Origin: Aedes albopictus
Lineage: Eukaryota > Arthropoda > Insecta > Diptera > Culicidae
Assembly (NCBI RefSeq): GCF_035046485.1
Contig: NC_085136.1
Coordinates: 223,638,853 to 223,702,852, forward strand
Length of the DNA: 64,000 nucleotides
Direction: 5' to 3'
Shown: positions 56,274 through 64,000 of the stretch, one piece after another
How the letters are laid out: each line of letters starts with the position of its first letter
How positions within the stretch are numbered: the stretch's first letter is position 1
Notes under the pieces: model-generated
Database searches by the model: none
What the model saw: the letters and a program-made list of their open reading frames with translations, nothing else
Told to the model about the DNA's origin: nothing
Made by a program: the position numbers and the translations under genes

Positions 56274-56876
56274 CGCAGACAGACGTTCTAGCTCGAACAA
56301 ATTTATTCAAATTTTCTATGTAAATTTTCACTAGCGACACCTAGGCAACCGATTGCCACAGTGCAGTCGTGAGCAGTTGACAGTTTGAGAAACCACGTGC
56401 TTCCAGCCGCTTACTTACCGCCCAATTCACCACCCACCGAAAAATAAAATCAAAACAAACACTGTCAAAATCATTCCTACATTTGCGTCACATTCACAAA
56501 GTTTCCCAATGCGAGTGAAGTTCATCCAAATGCAGTTTTATTCAAGCAAATCTATGTAACATAAAAGTAATAATTTGTAAAATATTTTACAAGAGTCCTG
56601 CGCTAATTTGTGAAAAAGATTTTAGACATTAAATAAAAGTCATTTACTCTGCACAAATTATGTGGAAACATTATTAGCGTGCAACACGTGCGGTCTTTTC
56701 CCGTCATCCGGCTGGAAGACGACCGTGGTGACAGTTGTTGGTCGCAACGCACATGTGAGGCAGCGATTGAATATGAACGCCGCTAACGCCATCTGTTCGC
56801 TGATTGCCACTTGGCAATTTGTGGCGGCCATGTTTTTTACACAAGCTGCTGAGTCAAACTTGAACGTCTGTCTGCG
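56274..56876. mobile_element. 603-bp DNA element, copy 2
   Basis: Same termini and sequence as copy 1, same orientation, with its own 7-bp duplication ATAGTAC (56267-56273 and 56877-56883). Different duplications prove two separate insertions rather than a segmental duplication. Confidence 0.9.
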
Positions 56877-57277
56877 ATAGTACGTTGTCTTATTATTTCG
56901 CATAGTTCTTGTTCCAGAGTAATGGCTCTAGCTCAAGAATAGAAGGTTTCAAGATGTTTTTAAAGGAGGATTAGTCAGATGAAATGCACTTGAATAAACG
57001 AATCATGAACTTTTAATAAAATATGTTGATGCTATGTGTTAAAAATTACTTCAAATACGTCTTAAAACTTATTATGAGATTGAATGCTCTTGTGAATCCA
57101 GTTGTTTTATGCGCGAATTTCAAAACTAACTTGAGGACAACTTGAAAACCGCAAACGAACGAAGATTGTTTTCTCTTGATAAAAACAATTACAAATGTTC
57201 CATGAATTAGTCATGCTGTGATAAAGCTTCCATAAAAATATTCAAATCTAAAAGGAATTGAAATTGTTACTTGGGTA

Positions 57278-58177
57278 GTACCCTAATTCGCTTTTGAAGA
57301 ATTTCGCTGAGATCCTTGATGGAATCCTAATTCGCAGTAACAGAATACTCTTCCCATCCGCAGCGTGTAACAGGATCAAGACGAGAACCTACTATATTCA
57401 CCAATAGCAGATCCTTGTAACCTTGAGGCAGAGTTAGCTGATCCAGGCTTTGGACGATCCTTTAAAACCCATCCAGTAAGGCTTGAGGCTCTGTGACTGA
57501 CAACACAGGTAACTTGAACAGCGCTTGGACCTGGTGACGCTTCAGCATTTTACTGTCATTGTATCGCTTGGTCAAAGTGTCCCTCGTCGCTTGATAGTTG
57601 TTTTTGTTTTGTTTGTGATAACCTAAAGGGTCTATCAGGGCCTTCGCTTCACTGGTGAGATATCCCTACAAGTAATGAAACTTCTCGATGTCAGGGAGAT
57701 CGAATTTCCGGTGTAGAAATCCCGCAAACTCAACCACTCGTCAATATTGCCACAAAATGTTTGCAATTTGATCTGTGGGAGCCGGACGTGATCCAGCATA
57801 GACTGCGGCTGCGACGTATCCAAAGATCGTGATTGGTTCATTACGATATCTTCCAACTTCTTAGTCTTCTCCATCAATGACGTCTTCACCGAAAAATACT
57901 GCTCAATAAACTTTGACCTACTTTTAGCACACTCTTGATCATCTTCTGGGAAGTCTTTATGCGATTTTACCTCAACTATAGCTTCACCTATACCTTCCCA
58001 CAATTCATCTAACTTATCAACCCCAACCCTAATCAACAATTGAATTACTGTAGTGTTCTCATCCATGGATTGCGAGAACTTGACTATACCGTCGAGCATT
58101 GCCAATAGCGAGTTGAGGCGAGTTTGCACTGCTCGCAATGTTTGCTCCTTCTTCGTCGAGGCGGTTGTCTTCGGCAT
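57278..58177 (-). pseudogene. BEL/Pao Gag N-terminal and capsid-like region
   Basis: The 57635-58177 frame starts MPKTTASTKKEQ, continues with a helical region and reaches LPQIKLQTFCGNIDEWLSLRDFY (near 57730), the conserved BEL Gag motif. Further segments (LTSEAKALIDPLGYH near 57620, RDTLTKRYND near 57570, LLVNIVGSRLDP near 57380, DLSEILQKRIR near 57290) follow in other frames, with a stop in the RIVQSL segment. Start at 58177 chosen as the first Met of the frame before the conserved region. It assembles the capsid of the retrotransposon particle; this copy is broken. Confidence 0.85.
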
Positions 58178-58220
58178 TGCGCGTCAGCAAGTGTTTCAGG
58201 AATTGTGAAAGAAGAGGTAG

Positions 58221-58272
58221 GTTGATTGATTGATTTGTCTTTATTAAAAAGACTTTCAGCCCTTGGCTGGTT
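58221..58272 (-). mobile_element. Very short truncated retroposon 3' end
   Basis: Direct repeats GAAGAGGTAGGT flank about 52 bp which, on the minus strand, reads GAACCAGCCAAGGGCTGAAAGTC...TTAATAAAGAC with an AATC-type tail. Comparable in length and 3' structure to 52753-52808. Confidence 0.6.
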
Positions 58273-58472
58273 CGTCTCTCGAAGAGGTAGGTGTAATATT
58301 CCGTATTTCTGTCTAGCTTCGGCTACTGTAGAGCTACTGGCATTCATAAGAAAAGAATCGCTGCTCCTCTACAGATATGTTAGACTTCCAATCACGCGTT
58401 GGTCAATATCGCCGGGGTGGAAGCTCAGATAAAATATTATCTCCTGGGCGCCCATTAAAAACACCACCCCCG

Positions 58473-60065
58473 GCGAAGACTGGCGCTTGAGCCTAGCTAT
58501 TTCGCACTGTAGTTGAAGGAAATGCCAATGCAGAACCCGTAGCTTCCGGGAAGGTAAGCCCAGCTCCCTGGGTTAGTGGGTTGGTGTCAGGCCCTGCGAG
58601 CCAGCTGTAAAAAGGACTAGCACCGGAAAATCAACAAGAGAAGAATGCGAACCGATACCAATGGCGACGACCACAGCGACGAAAAGGTACTTGCGAGTGG
58701 AAGCTCGGTACGTGGAACTGCAGATCTCTCAACTTCATCGGAAGCACCCGCATACTCGCCGATATACCGAAGGACCGCGGGTTCGGAATCGTAGGATCTA
58801 TGGTGGGATCGTTTAGAGGTAATCACACCATCTACCAGAGTTGCGGCAACACACGCGAGCTGGGAACAGCTTTTATAGTGATGGGCGAATGCAGAGGCGC
58901 GTGATCGGTTGGTGGCCGATCGACGAAAGAATGTGCTGGTTGAGGATCAAGGGCCGATTCTTCAACATTAGCATAATAAACGTGCACAGCCCTCACTCCG
59001 GAAACACTGATGATGACAAAGACGCATTTTACGCGCAGCTCAAACGCGAGTACGACCGCTGCCCAAACCACGACGTCAAAATCATCATAGGGGATCCGAC
59101 ATTATCGACGTCAGGACCTATCGTGGCGCTAATATCGACTCTGATCACTACCTGGTGATGGTTAAACTGCGCCCAAAACTCTTCGTTATTAACAACGTAC
59201 AGTACCGGCGGCCGCCCCGGTACGATCTAGAGCGACTGAAGCAACCGGATGTCGCTACCGCATACGCGCAGAATCTCGAGGCAACGTTGCCGGACGAGGG
59301 TGTGCTCGAGTGGCCCCTCTAGAGGACTGCTGGAGTACCGTCAAAGCAGCCATTAACAACGCAGCCGAGAGCACTATCGGGTACGTAGAACGGAGTCGAC
59401 GAAACGATTGGTTCGACGAGGAGTGCAGAGTGGTTCTGGAGGAGAAGGATGCAGCGCGGGCGGTAATGCTGCAGCATGGAACCCGACCAAATGTGGAGCG
59501 ATACAGACAGAAGCGGAAGCAGCAGACCCGTCTCTTCCGGGAGAAAAAGCGCCGCCTGGAAGAAGCGGAGTGTGAAGAAATGGAACTGCTGTGCCGTTCC
59601 CAAGAAACACGGAAGTTCTACCAGAAGCTCAACACATCCCGCAAGCCAACTACGTGCCGCAAGCCGAAATCTGCTGGGATAAGGACGGGAGCCTCCTGAC
59701 GGGCAAACGTGAGGTGATCGAAAGGTGGAAGCAGCACTTCGACGAGCACCTGAATGGCGAAGAGAATGTAGGCACGGAGGACCAAGGCAGCGGAGGAAAT
59801 GACTATGTTGGTGCAGCAGAGGACGGGAACGAACCAACTCCCACGCTTAGGGAAGTTAAGGATGCTATCAACCAGCTCAAAAACAACAAAGCGGCTGGTA
59901 AGGATGGTATCGCAGCAGAACTCATCAAGATGGGCCCGGAAAAGTTGGCCACCTGTCTGCACCAGTTAGTAGTCACGATCTGGGAAACCGAACAGCTACC
60001 GGAGGAGTGGAAGAAAGGGATAATCTGTCCCATCCACAAGAAAGGTGACAAGTTAATGTGTGAAT
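58473..60065 (+). pseudogene. RTE-like LINE: 5' region, endonuclease, linker, RT start
   Basis: The only copy here with 5' sequence. Frames shift, but in order: KRYLRVEARY-type start (58680), IGWWPIDERMC (58900), FFNISIINVHSPHSG (58955), HDVKIIIGD (59070); then the frame jumps to a DIIDVRTYRGANIDSDH-type end, so the central endonuclease (about 100 codons or more) is deleted. The linker (DWFDEECRVVLEEK at 59410, QNVERYR-like at 59490, EECEEMELLCR at 59575) and RT start NNKAAGKDGIAAELIK (59880) and CPIHKKGDK (60030) follow. It ends abruptly where another LINE begins. Confidence 0.85.
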
Positions 60066-61136
60066 GAAACTATGTCGAGGCGTTATACACTGATTTTACC
60101 AAAGCATTCGATAAGGTTGTCATCAAACTATTGCTTTTCAAACTACAACGCGCGGGATTTTCAAGTGAACTTCTGACATGGATTGAATCATATTTATCAA
60201 ACAGAATACAGTCAGTTCAGTTTAAAGGAAAGATATCTAATCACGTCAATGCTACATCTGGTGTTCCACAAGGCTCTCATTTAGGGCCTTTACTTTTCAT
60301 TTTATTTGTTAATGATGTAACTCTCATATTAAAACGACTAAGAGTTCTGATTTATGCTGACGATATGAAGTTATATATGGGAATATTGTACAAGGCAGAT
60401 TTAGTAGAATTTCAACGCGAGGTTGATGTTTATCATAATTGGTGTCTAAAAAGTCTGCTTGATATAAATGTCAAAAAGTGTTACATAATATCCTTTACAA
60501 GGAAGCGCGAGCCATCCAATTTCAACTGCTTGCTGGGCAATGAACAAGTGGTAAGACAAACCAAAGTAAGAGATTCAGGTGTATTACTTGACTCCAAGTT
60601 TTCCTTTGTTGATCATTACAATTCAGTTATTCATAAATCTCAAAGTATGCTTGACGTTATTAAAAGATTCAGCTATCATTTCAAAGGTCCTTACACAATA
60701 AAGACTCTATATGTGTCATATGTGAGATCCATACTAGAATATTGTAGCGTTGTTTGGTCTCCATATCAAGATGTTCATTTAAATCGTATTGAATGTGTAC
60801 ACAAACAGTTTTTACTTTTTGCTCTAAGAAAACTAGGATGGGCATCCTTTCCTCTTCCATCGTATGAGTCCCGGTGCTTGCTTATCAATTTAGAAACTCT
60901 TAAGAAAAGAAGGGAAATTGCATGTATAGCTTTTATTAACGATCTCATCTCACAACGTACTCAATCGGAAGATTTATTAGCGAGCCTAATTTTTTATGCT
61001 CCATTTCGCTCTTTAAGATCACGTAACATATTTCAGCTCAAATCGCTACGAACTTCATATGCAACAAAAAATGCAAAAATAAGAATCAAAACAAACAAAG
61101 CTTCAATATTTTGTTTTTCGTGTGATGAAAATGGGA
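60066..61136 (+). mobile_element. Second LINE fragment (jockey/CR1-like RT), truncated both ends
   Basis: The frame starts with YTDFTKAFDKV (60090) directly after the RTE sequence, so this element is 5'-truncated and inserted at about 60066. No matching RTE sequence resumes on the far side, so either the 3' part of the RTE is lost or the junction is a rearrangement. The 3' end runs into a hairpin element. Confidence 0.75.
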
Positions 61137-61150
61137 GCCACATCATATAA
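60131..61150 (+). CDS. Reverse transcriptase fragment, jockey/CR1-like
   Basis: A 339-codon open frame without stops: TSGVPQGSHLGPLLF (residues about 42-56), LIYADDMKLY (about 73-82; YADD catalytic site), GVLLDSKFSF (about 150), a thumb region and an LEYCSVVWSPY motif (about 210-220). YADD with SGVPQGS is usual for the jockey/CR1/I group of LINEs. The last residues (from about 336) come from the adjoining hairpin element, so the natural C-terminus is missing. The frame opens upstream of the first ATG. Confidence 0.85.
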   Translation: MLFKLQRAGFSSELLTWIESYLSNRIQSVQFKGKISNHVNATSGVPQGSHLGPLLFILFVNDVTLILKRLRVLIYADDMKLYMGILYKADLVEFQREVDVYHNWCLKSLLDINVKKCYIISFTRKREPSNFNCLLGNEQVVRQTKVRDSGVLLDSKFSFVDHYNSVIHKSQSMLDVIKRFSYHFKGPYTIKTLYVSYVRSILEYCSVVWSPYQDVHLNRIECVHKQFLLFALRKLGWASFPLPSYESRCLLINLETLKKRREIACIAFINDLISQRTQSEDLLASLIFYAPFRSLRSRNIFQLKSLRTSYATKNAKIRIKTNKASIFCFSCDENGSHII

Positions 61151-61323
61151 CGTAAGTGGAACTCCATAGTCAGAGCGAAGGAAAAAGTTGTATCCTTTTC
61201 CAGCACGCGAAACTGTTATATCTTTAATAAAAGGCATTTGACATTTCGATGCCCTGTATACCAGCGTACGAACTCGAAAAGGCATCAACTTTTTGAGCCA
61301 GAGTTCCACTTATGTTATGTGGC
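61137..61323. mobile_element. Hairpin MITE-like element, 187 bp
   Basis: GCCACATCATATAACGTAAG at the left and the near-complement ending TTATGTTATGTGGC at the right; inner blocks AAAAAGTTGTATCCTTTTCC and GGCATCAACTTTTT also pair. Overwrites the end of the LINE ORF. Confidence 0.7.
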
Positions 61324-63070
61324 CACCTGCTTAATAAGGGAACCAGTACCCTTTAAATCTGCCCGTGGCGCAAAAGCAACACGTTCGCTTTATAAGCGAA
61401 TGGTCATGGGATCGTTCCCACCTCCGGTACTTGCTATTTTTTGTCAGGTGCTTTGTTCCAAAAAATCCACCTTTTTGATCCAGTATGTACACATACATTT
61501 TATAACCAAACCCAGCACAAAGACGTGGGACAAAATTCACTACAACAAACTGCTCTGCTTCGTTGTTGCGGTTTGTCTCTTTAAACTCGCTTCCCCGGAA
61601 GTTCCGTTGGTAGAGATAAATGGGTACAGATAATCGACCTGCTTCCGTTCTGAAATTATCCTGTCGACCACACGGAGGCATCACCAACCCACTAGAATAC
61701 AACCATATGAACATACCTACCATCAGTACAATGCCAAGTTTCGTGTTCACCATCGTCGTTATCGTTGTCGTGGTTCTAGAGCGATAGACTGCCGCTGCTG
61801 CTATGATGGCAGCAGCATTGATACGGGTTTTCGTTTGCTTCCCAAGAGAGATCATCACAACCAGCAGCAGCACAAAGAAACAGGCAGCAGCGCACCGAGT
61901 GAGGCAATGTTTCGCCTTCGCATTGGCATTGAACGTTACATAATCGCTGCCGCCTCGGTCGTACCTACACTTCCACCCTCACCAGAGGCCAAGGGTACGA
62001 GACCTGAATTCCGAACCTGAAGCCGAAGCCGTTCCTATTCCCGTTCCGATAATCCATTAGACGACGTTTCGACGGTTGGTTCAACATCAGCGCGTAGCTT
62101 TTTCAGTCATGTATCACGACGGCCACCATGTTCGGATGGGTTCAATTTTTCGTAGCATAGAAGGTATTTGCCATTCTGCCTACCATTATGAGGAGGTCCG
62201 CGGAGGAAACGTGATTTGTTTATTTTTTCGATTTTCTCCTGCGGAAGAATTTTCGTCGTCTACAGTCGGTCGCGTTGGTGGAGCGAATTTGGCGTGGAAA
62301 CTTTTAAGCCAATGGTAAAATATTGGGCCATCAATCTCTAAGTTGAGGTGGAGTAGGGGGGCCAATGCCATAAGCCTCAGTTTTATATGTATTATTTGCA
62401 ATGCAGGGAAAAAGTTTGAAATCTCAGATAATTTGAATAGAGGGCAGATGTTAAAGCAGTAATTGGGACTGTTTCCAATAAAATAAATATCTTTTTAAAA
62501 GCAGATTGAAATTATTCAAAATATCTTCCAGGAAAAGTTTATGACAACGAGCATGACTATGAGAAAATCAAAAAATTTGATACAATTTGTGGTTACTACT
62601 GCATGTGGTGAATCCGAACGACCGGAGAAAAGCTTCTGGACTGGAGAGCTGAAGTTTGCGCAAGTATGTGATTGTTCCGTGACGTATTTCTCGTCACTAG
62701 TGTGTGTCTAGAGCATTTTGATCAGTTGTCAGTTGCCCCAACGAACGAACACGATTCGCTAATCGGGGCGCAGTCGTGACCCAACCAGCGAATCCGGACT
62801 GTATAATCAACAATCCATTCTTGAATCCAGCATCCAGATCAGTAAACAAAATATGTCTCGCTTTCCCTTCCACTTCTTGTACAAACCACCAAACATCGCA
62901 CGTTCGCTTGGTGTAATTATGACAACTATTGCTTCAAATCCATCGAACTACGAAAACCCTGTTCTCCTCTTCCAAGCCTGAATCAATGGATCAATTAAGC
63001 AAACTTTTCTAGTGTTCACCGCATGTGAACAAAGGCGCCAGCGTATATACTAAACGTGTTTCGACTGTAT
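61324..63070. other. Unassigned stretch with a 180-codon minus frame
   Basis: The minus frame 61331-61873 has one hydrophobic segment (LGIVLMVGMFIWLYSSGLV, about residues 46-64) but no recognised domain; chance or a membrane protein exon cannot be told apart here. CAGCAGCAGCA runs occur near 61800 and 61862. The sequence around 62719-62735 (TGATCAGTTGTCAGTT) resembles arthropod initiators, without further support. Confidence 0.25.
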
Positions 63071-63124
63071 GGTTGATACTCGAAGAGATGGCTTTCCAGT
63101 CTTGACAAAAATAAAAAAAAACTG

Positions 63125-63180
63125 CTATTTTATCTTGTCCGACGTTTCGGTCCGTTTGGGACCTTCTTCTGGGACTCTAA
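63125..63180 (-). ncRNA. Possible Penelope-like hammerhead-type motif
   Basis: On the minus strand CAGAAGAAGGTCC, a short loop, GGACC and then GAAACGTCGGACAAG: a 5-bp stem II closed by the loop, followed by the invariant GAAA and a CGTC stem start. The upstream CUGANGA core reads CAGAAGA (one change), so this is a diverged motif. Such motifs are known from Penelope-like element ends. The minus frame 63130-63351 has no clear RT or GIY-YIG domain. Confidence 0.45.
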
Positions 63181-63439
63181 AAGATTACTAAATACATCCA
63201 TTAGATTTTTTTTACAAATTGTAGCACGCAAATTGCGGCTAAGAGTTTTCCCGTCTTCTGCTTCGTTCCCTGACTCCGAAAACAGACGGCTTAAGCGCCA
63301 CCTCCGAAGAGGATCGTCTGTCGAGTTATGTTTGCCCGGCAAGAAACCCAACTTCAGGGCGGGTTTGTTCTATAAGAGACCAAATAGCGATTTAGGGATG
63401 ATACAGAAAACTCAAAAGTACGGTTAATCGAGATATCTC

Positions 63440-64000
63440 ACATATAGAGGTCGCCTTAAGCGATTCTCAAAATATGGTTGATGCTAACCGTCGTTCTACC
63501 AACTCACAAAGACACCACTCACGAGTATCATCACTGGAAGACCTCACCAATTCAAATTTTCCTGTTAGCTTCGGACACGTGAGTGGAGAGACTGATTTCC
63601 CAGGCAGTCTACCCTGACGTACAAGAATTAACTAAAAAACTGGTAGAACGACGCAAACGTGAGAAATCTCGAAGACCAAAAAAAACTGTTACAGGGAAAG
63701 CACTAACATTTCACAAAAATACAGCATGTTTGAAGGTAACTATCAAAAACTAACGAAACATTTATTCAAATTTGATAACCTAGGTTTTATTCATGTTCCT
63801 TTCCATGCTATTTAATCTTCTTCTACTTCCTAGCTTTCCCTACGTGTGTGCGGTTTAAATTTGTTACTATCCTAGTTTTGATTCTGTCGACATTTATCGA
63901 CACATAATATCTCGAGCTCGGTTGGTTGTGTGGAGTTCTTCTAACACATGCGCATGGTTAATTGGATTGGGCTTTTGTTCTACTCACGGTATCTTTCAGC
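63440..64000. other. Unassigned stretch to the window end
   Basis: No gene or element end recognised. Confidence 0.3.

Larger units (their letters stand above)
54434..57275. mobile_element. TA-flanked 2.84-kb DNA element in BEL gag
   Basis: Ends TCCCAAGTAACAATT and AATTGTTACTTGGG, TA at 54432-54433 and 57276-57277. Excision plus loss of one TA rejoins the Gag frame between the capsid-like region and the zinc knuckles. It carries two identical 603-bp inserts; without them it is about 1.6 kb. No transposase ORF. It shares termini with the 137-bp MITE at 19206-19342. Confidence 0.8.

Noticed and set aside
55271..56880. Identical 72-codon frames in two places as a conserved small gene
   Set aside because: Identity is explained by the recent duplication of the 603-bp element, which is identical in non-coding parts too; no domain is recognisable.
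58445..58460. Primer-binding site and 5' LTR of the BEL element (GGGCGCCCAGGAG on the minus strand)
   Set aside because: The sequence resembles a TGGCGCC primer site, but no LTR matching 47425-47799 follows, and RTE 5' sequence begins at about 58473.
61331..61873. 180-codon minus-strand frame with one hydrophobic segment as a membrane protein
   Set aside because: Composition is low-complexity around CAG and ACG runs, and no family is recognised; a single hydrophobic stretch is weak evidence.
62700..62780. Host gene promoter with TCAGTT initiator
   Set aside because: The motif is short, no downstream element at the expected spacing and no following coding frame support it.

Overview
The window looks like repeat-rich, heterochromatin-like or intergenic DNA from a large mosquito genome, most likely Aedes (Ae. 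aegypti or Ae. albopictus type). The reasons are an RTE-like non-LTR retrotransposon family present at least five times, a second LINE type with an 'LSEVRWP' endonuclease and 'KWRWVGHTLR' C-terminus, a Feilai-like tRNA-derived SINE, a BEL/Pao element, many short palindromic or TA/TTAA/TAA-flanked DNA elements, and a 12-bp TTCCTGGAGGAA-type minisatellite. I found no ordinary host protein-coding gene I would defend, no rRNA, no functional tRNA and no CRISPR array. The species is an inference; no search was run.

Layout. 1-4015: a minus-strand LINE containing a younger 5'-truncated RTE-like insertion (400-1482, 15-bp target duplication) and a probable solo LTR (1705-1939, 5-bp duplication). 4016-9383: unassigned DNA, a 209-bp hairpin, 12-bp minisatellite DNA and a MITE. 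9384-10894: a 1.5-kb non-coding retroposon with 25-bp target duplications. 10895-14512: minisatellite, an RTE relic split by a SINE, a tRNA-like repeat and a MITE. 14513-19344: several MITEs, a SINE and unassigned DNA. 19345-23740: a tRNA-derived repeat split by a 4.18-kb TA-flanked element that itself holds further repeats. 23885-30100: RTE fragment, 2.8 kb of 12-bp minisatellite, and a 2.27-kb 5'-truncated RTE copy with 11-bp duplications. 30100-32970: largely unassigned. 32970-37334: an R1-like LINE (three zinc knuckles in ORF1; endonuclease and partial RT in ORF2) interrupted by a 1.3-kb LTR-like insert. 37335-47420: SINEs, RTE fragments, minisatellites, long-hairpin MITEs. 47425-58200: a defective BEL/Pao retrotransposon on the minus strand, broken by about ten later insertions. 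58473-61136: an RTE copy followed by another LINE RT fragment. 61137-64000: a hairpin element, unassigned DNA and a possible Penelope-like remnant.

The main biology is therefore not a pathway but a stratigraphy: many inserts sit precisely inside recognisable coding frames of older elements, so insertion sites, target duplications and relative ages can be read directly. The most notable objects are two identical 603-bp DNA elements with 15-bp terminal repeats and separate 7-bp target duplications, both inside one TA-flanked element that is itself inside the BEL gag region; and a pair of related non-coding retroposons (9384-10894 and 48191-49917) with tandem 5' monomers and short-repeat 3' tails.
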